A stretch of DNA of 64,000 nt, from assembly GCA_018907035.1 (NCBI GenBank), contig JACCIC010000345.1, positions 62,001-126,000 of the forward strand, written 5' to 3'. This document shows positions 63,481-64,000 of the stretch, in pieces (the stretch's first letter is position 1; every line of letters begins with the position of its first letter). The notes under the pieces are model-generated. The model searched no databases. It was given only the letters and a program-made list of their open reading frames with translations, and was not told where the DNA came from. The position numbers and the translations under genes are program-made. The DNA comes from Sycobia sp. Sy_11. Its lineage: Eukaryota > Arthropoda > Insecta > Hymenoptera > Epichrysomallidae.

Positions 63481-64000
63481 CAGTCAGAACCACAATAAAT
63501 GTAGAGATTCCCCATCCAGTTAATCTCCCAATGTCCCACGAGTACCCAAACTCACCATTGATACAACTACGACCACAACTAACAGCTACAGTCGTGAACG
63601 CCTGAAAGGTCGTATAGGTCATCGAGCCGAGATAGCGATCGGAATAACTAACGATATTGTGATGAATGACGCTCACCAGTCAAACAAGATAGAAGCAGAT
63701 GAGACTACGATGACCAATACTCGTCGCATCAAAGCGAACGTCATAACAAAAGCAGATGGCAAGATGACGTAGCACACGCCTCGGAAGATTAACAGGCGTT
63801 TTTGTAAGGCAGGAAAACGTCTTGCAGAAGACGATCACAGCCATAGCGGCTGTCAATGGAGTGGCACGACTCGATAACGCTAAACGGTGGGAGTGCGAGC
63901 GGTTATTACACCAGCTTATACCGACGATGTGTGGAACGCTTCAGCTGGCACAGATGCAGCCACGTCATGTGGATGGAACAAACACAACGATGTAGACACT
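63481..64000 (+). pseudogene. GyA4 protease and start of pol, cut by window end
   Basis: Frames give MNDAHQSNKIEADETTMTNT near 63660-63720, HTPRKINRRF, then KTITAIAAVNGVARLD and QLIPTMCGTLQLAQMQ near 63820-63960, matching the GyA1 protease end (WHTPKKIIRQF, ETITAIAAVNEVVQL, HLIPRNTGTLKLVRI). The protease active site is not readable. The element continues beyond the window. Confidence 0.7.

Noticed and set aside
1..64000. tRNA or rRNA genes
   Set aside because: I looked for tRNA-like A/B boxes and rRNA core words while reading and found none I could support; a dedicated scan would be needed to exclude them.

Overview
This window is a dense mosaic of broken transposable elements with no recognisable host gene. 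It has no bacterial features. AT-rich DNA, spliceosome-type signals, mariner, BEL/Pao, Ty3/gypsy, R1-like and Penelope-like elements (PLEs), and many (CT)n and (AT)n microsatellites point to an insect. The particular mix fits a hymenopteran, perhaps an ant, but the species cannot be read from the sequence. All element names used here (GyA1-4, GyB, P1-P9, Ra-Re, M1-M3, B1-B2, N1-N2) are local labels of mine.

Layout. 1-8.3 kb: GyA1, a minus-strand Ty3/gypsy element (gag end, protease, RT, RNase H, integrase, then an extra third ORF), bracketed by a 38-bp direct repeat. 9.8-11.1 kb: PLE P1 as an inverted pair. 11.6-13.9 kb: GyA2, a deletion derivative of the same gypsy family. 14.9-25.9 kb: GyA3, a third copy between two LTR-like direct repeats, interrupted by a 3.9-kb R1-like element (Ra), a MITE-like element and a PLE end (P2). 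26-30 kb: unclassified repeat DNA, non-LTR N2 with a poly(A) tail, and R1-like Rd. 30.2-31.8 kb: PLE P3 cut by mariner M1. 32-37 kb: BEL/Pao B1 cut by mariner M2. 38.3-42.2 kb: MITE, PLEs P4, P5 and P6, and a Helitron-like leader. 42.4-50.1 kb: non-LTR N1, R1-like Rb, BEL B2 and R1-like Rc. 51.4-56.7 kb: PLEs P7, P8 (a large palindrome) and P9, with an R1-like C-terminus (Re). 57-58.8 kb: mariner M3 and a gypsy RT (GyB). 59-62.4 kb: unclassified repeats. 62.5-64 kb: GyA4, plus strand, gag running into protease at the window end.

Every coding region carries stops, frameshifts or lost catalytic residues, so none looks able to make a working protein. The most informative signals come from comparing copies inside the window. 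(1) PLE 3' regions carry a hammerhead-ribozyme-like core followed at once by a short GT...AG segment that looks like a retained intron. (2) The GyA family has a third ORF after integrase, with degenerate RPxRRKTT repeats, a conserved R-C-A-MRSV block and its own CCHC knuckle. (3) P8 is a PLE inverted dimer of about 0.7 kb flanked by a 14-bp direct repeat. (4) A (CT)n array has grown at the same coding position in two R1-like copies. All homology statements rest on reading by eye; no search or alignment program was run.
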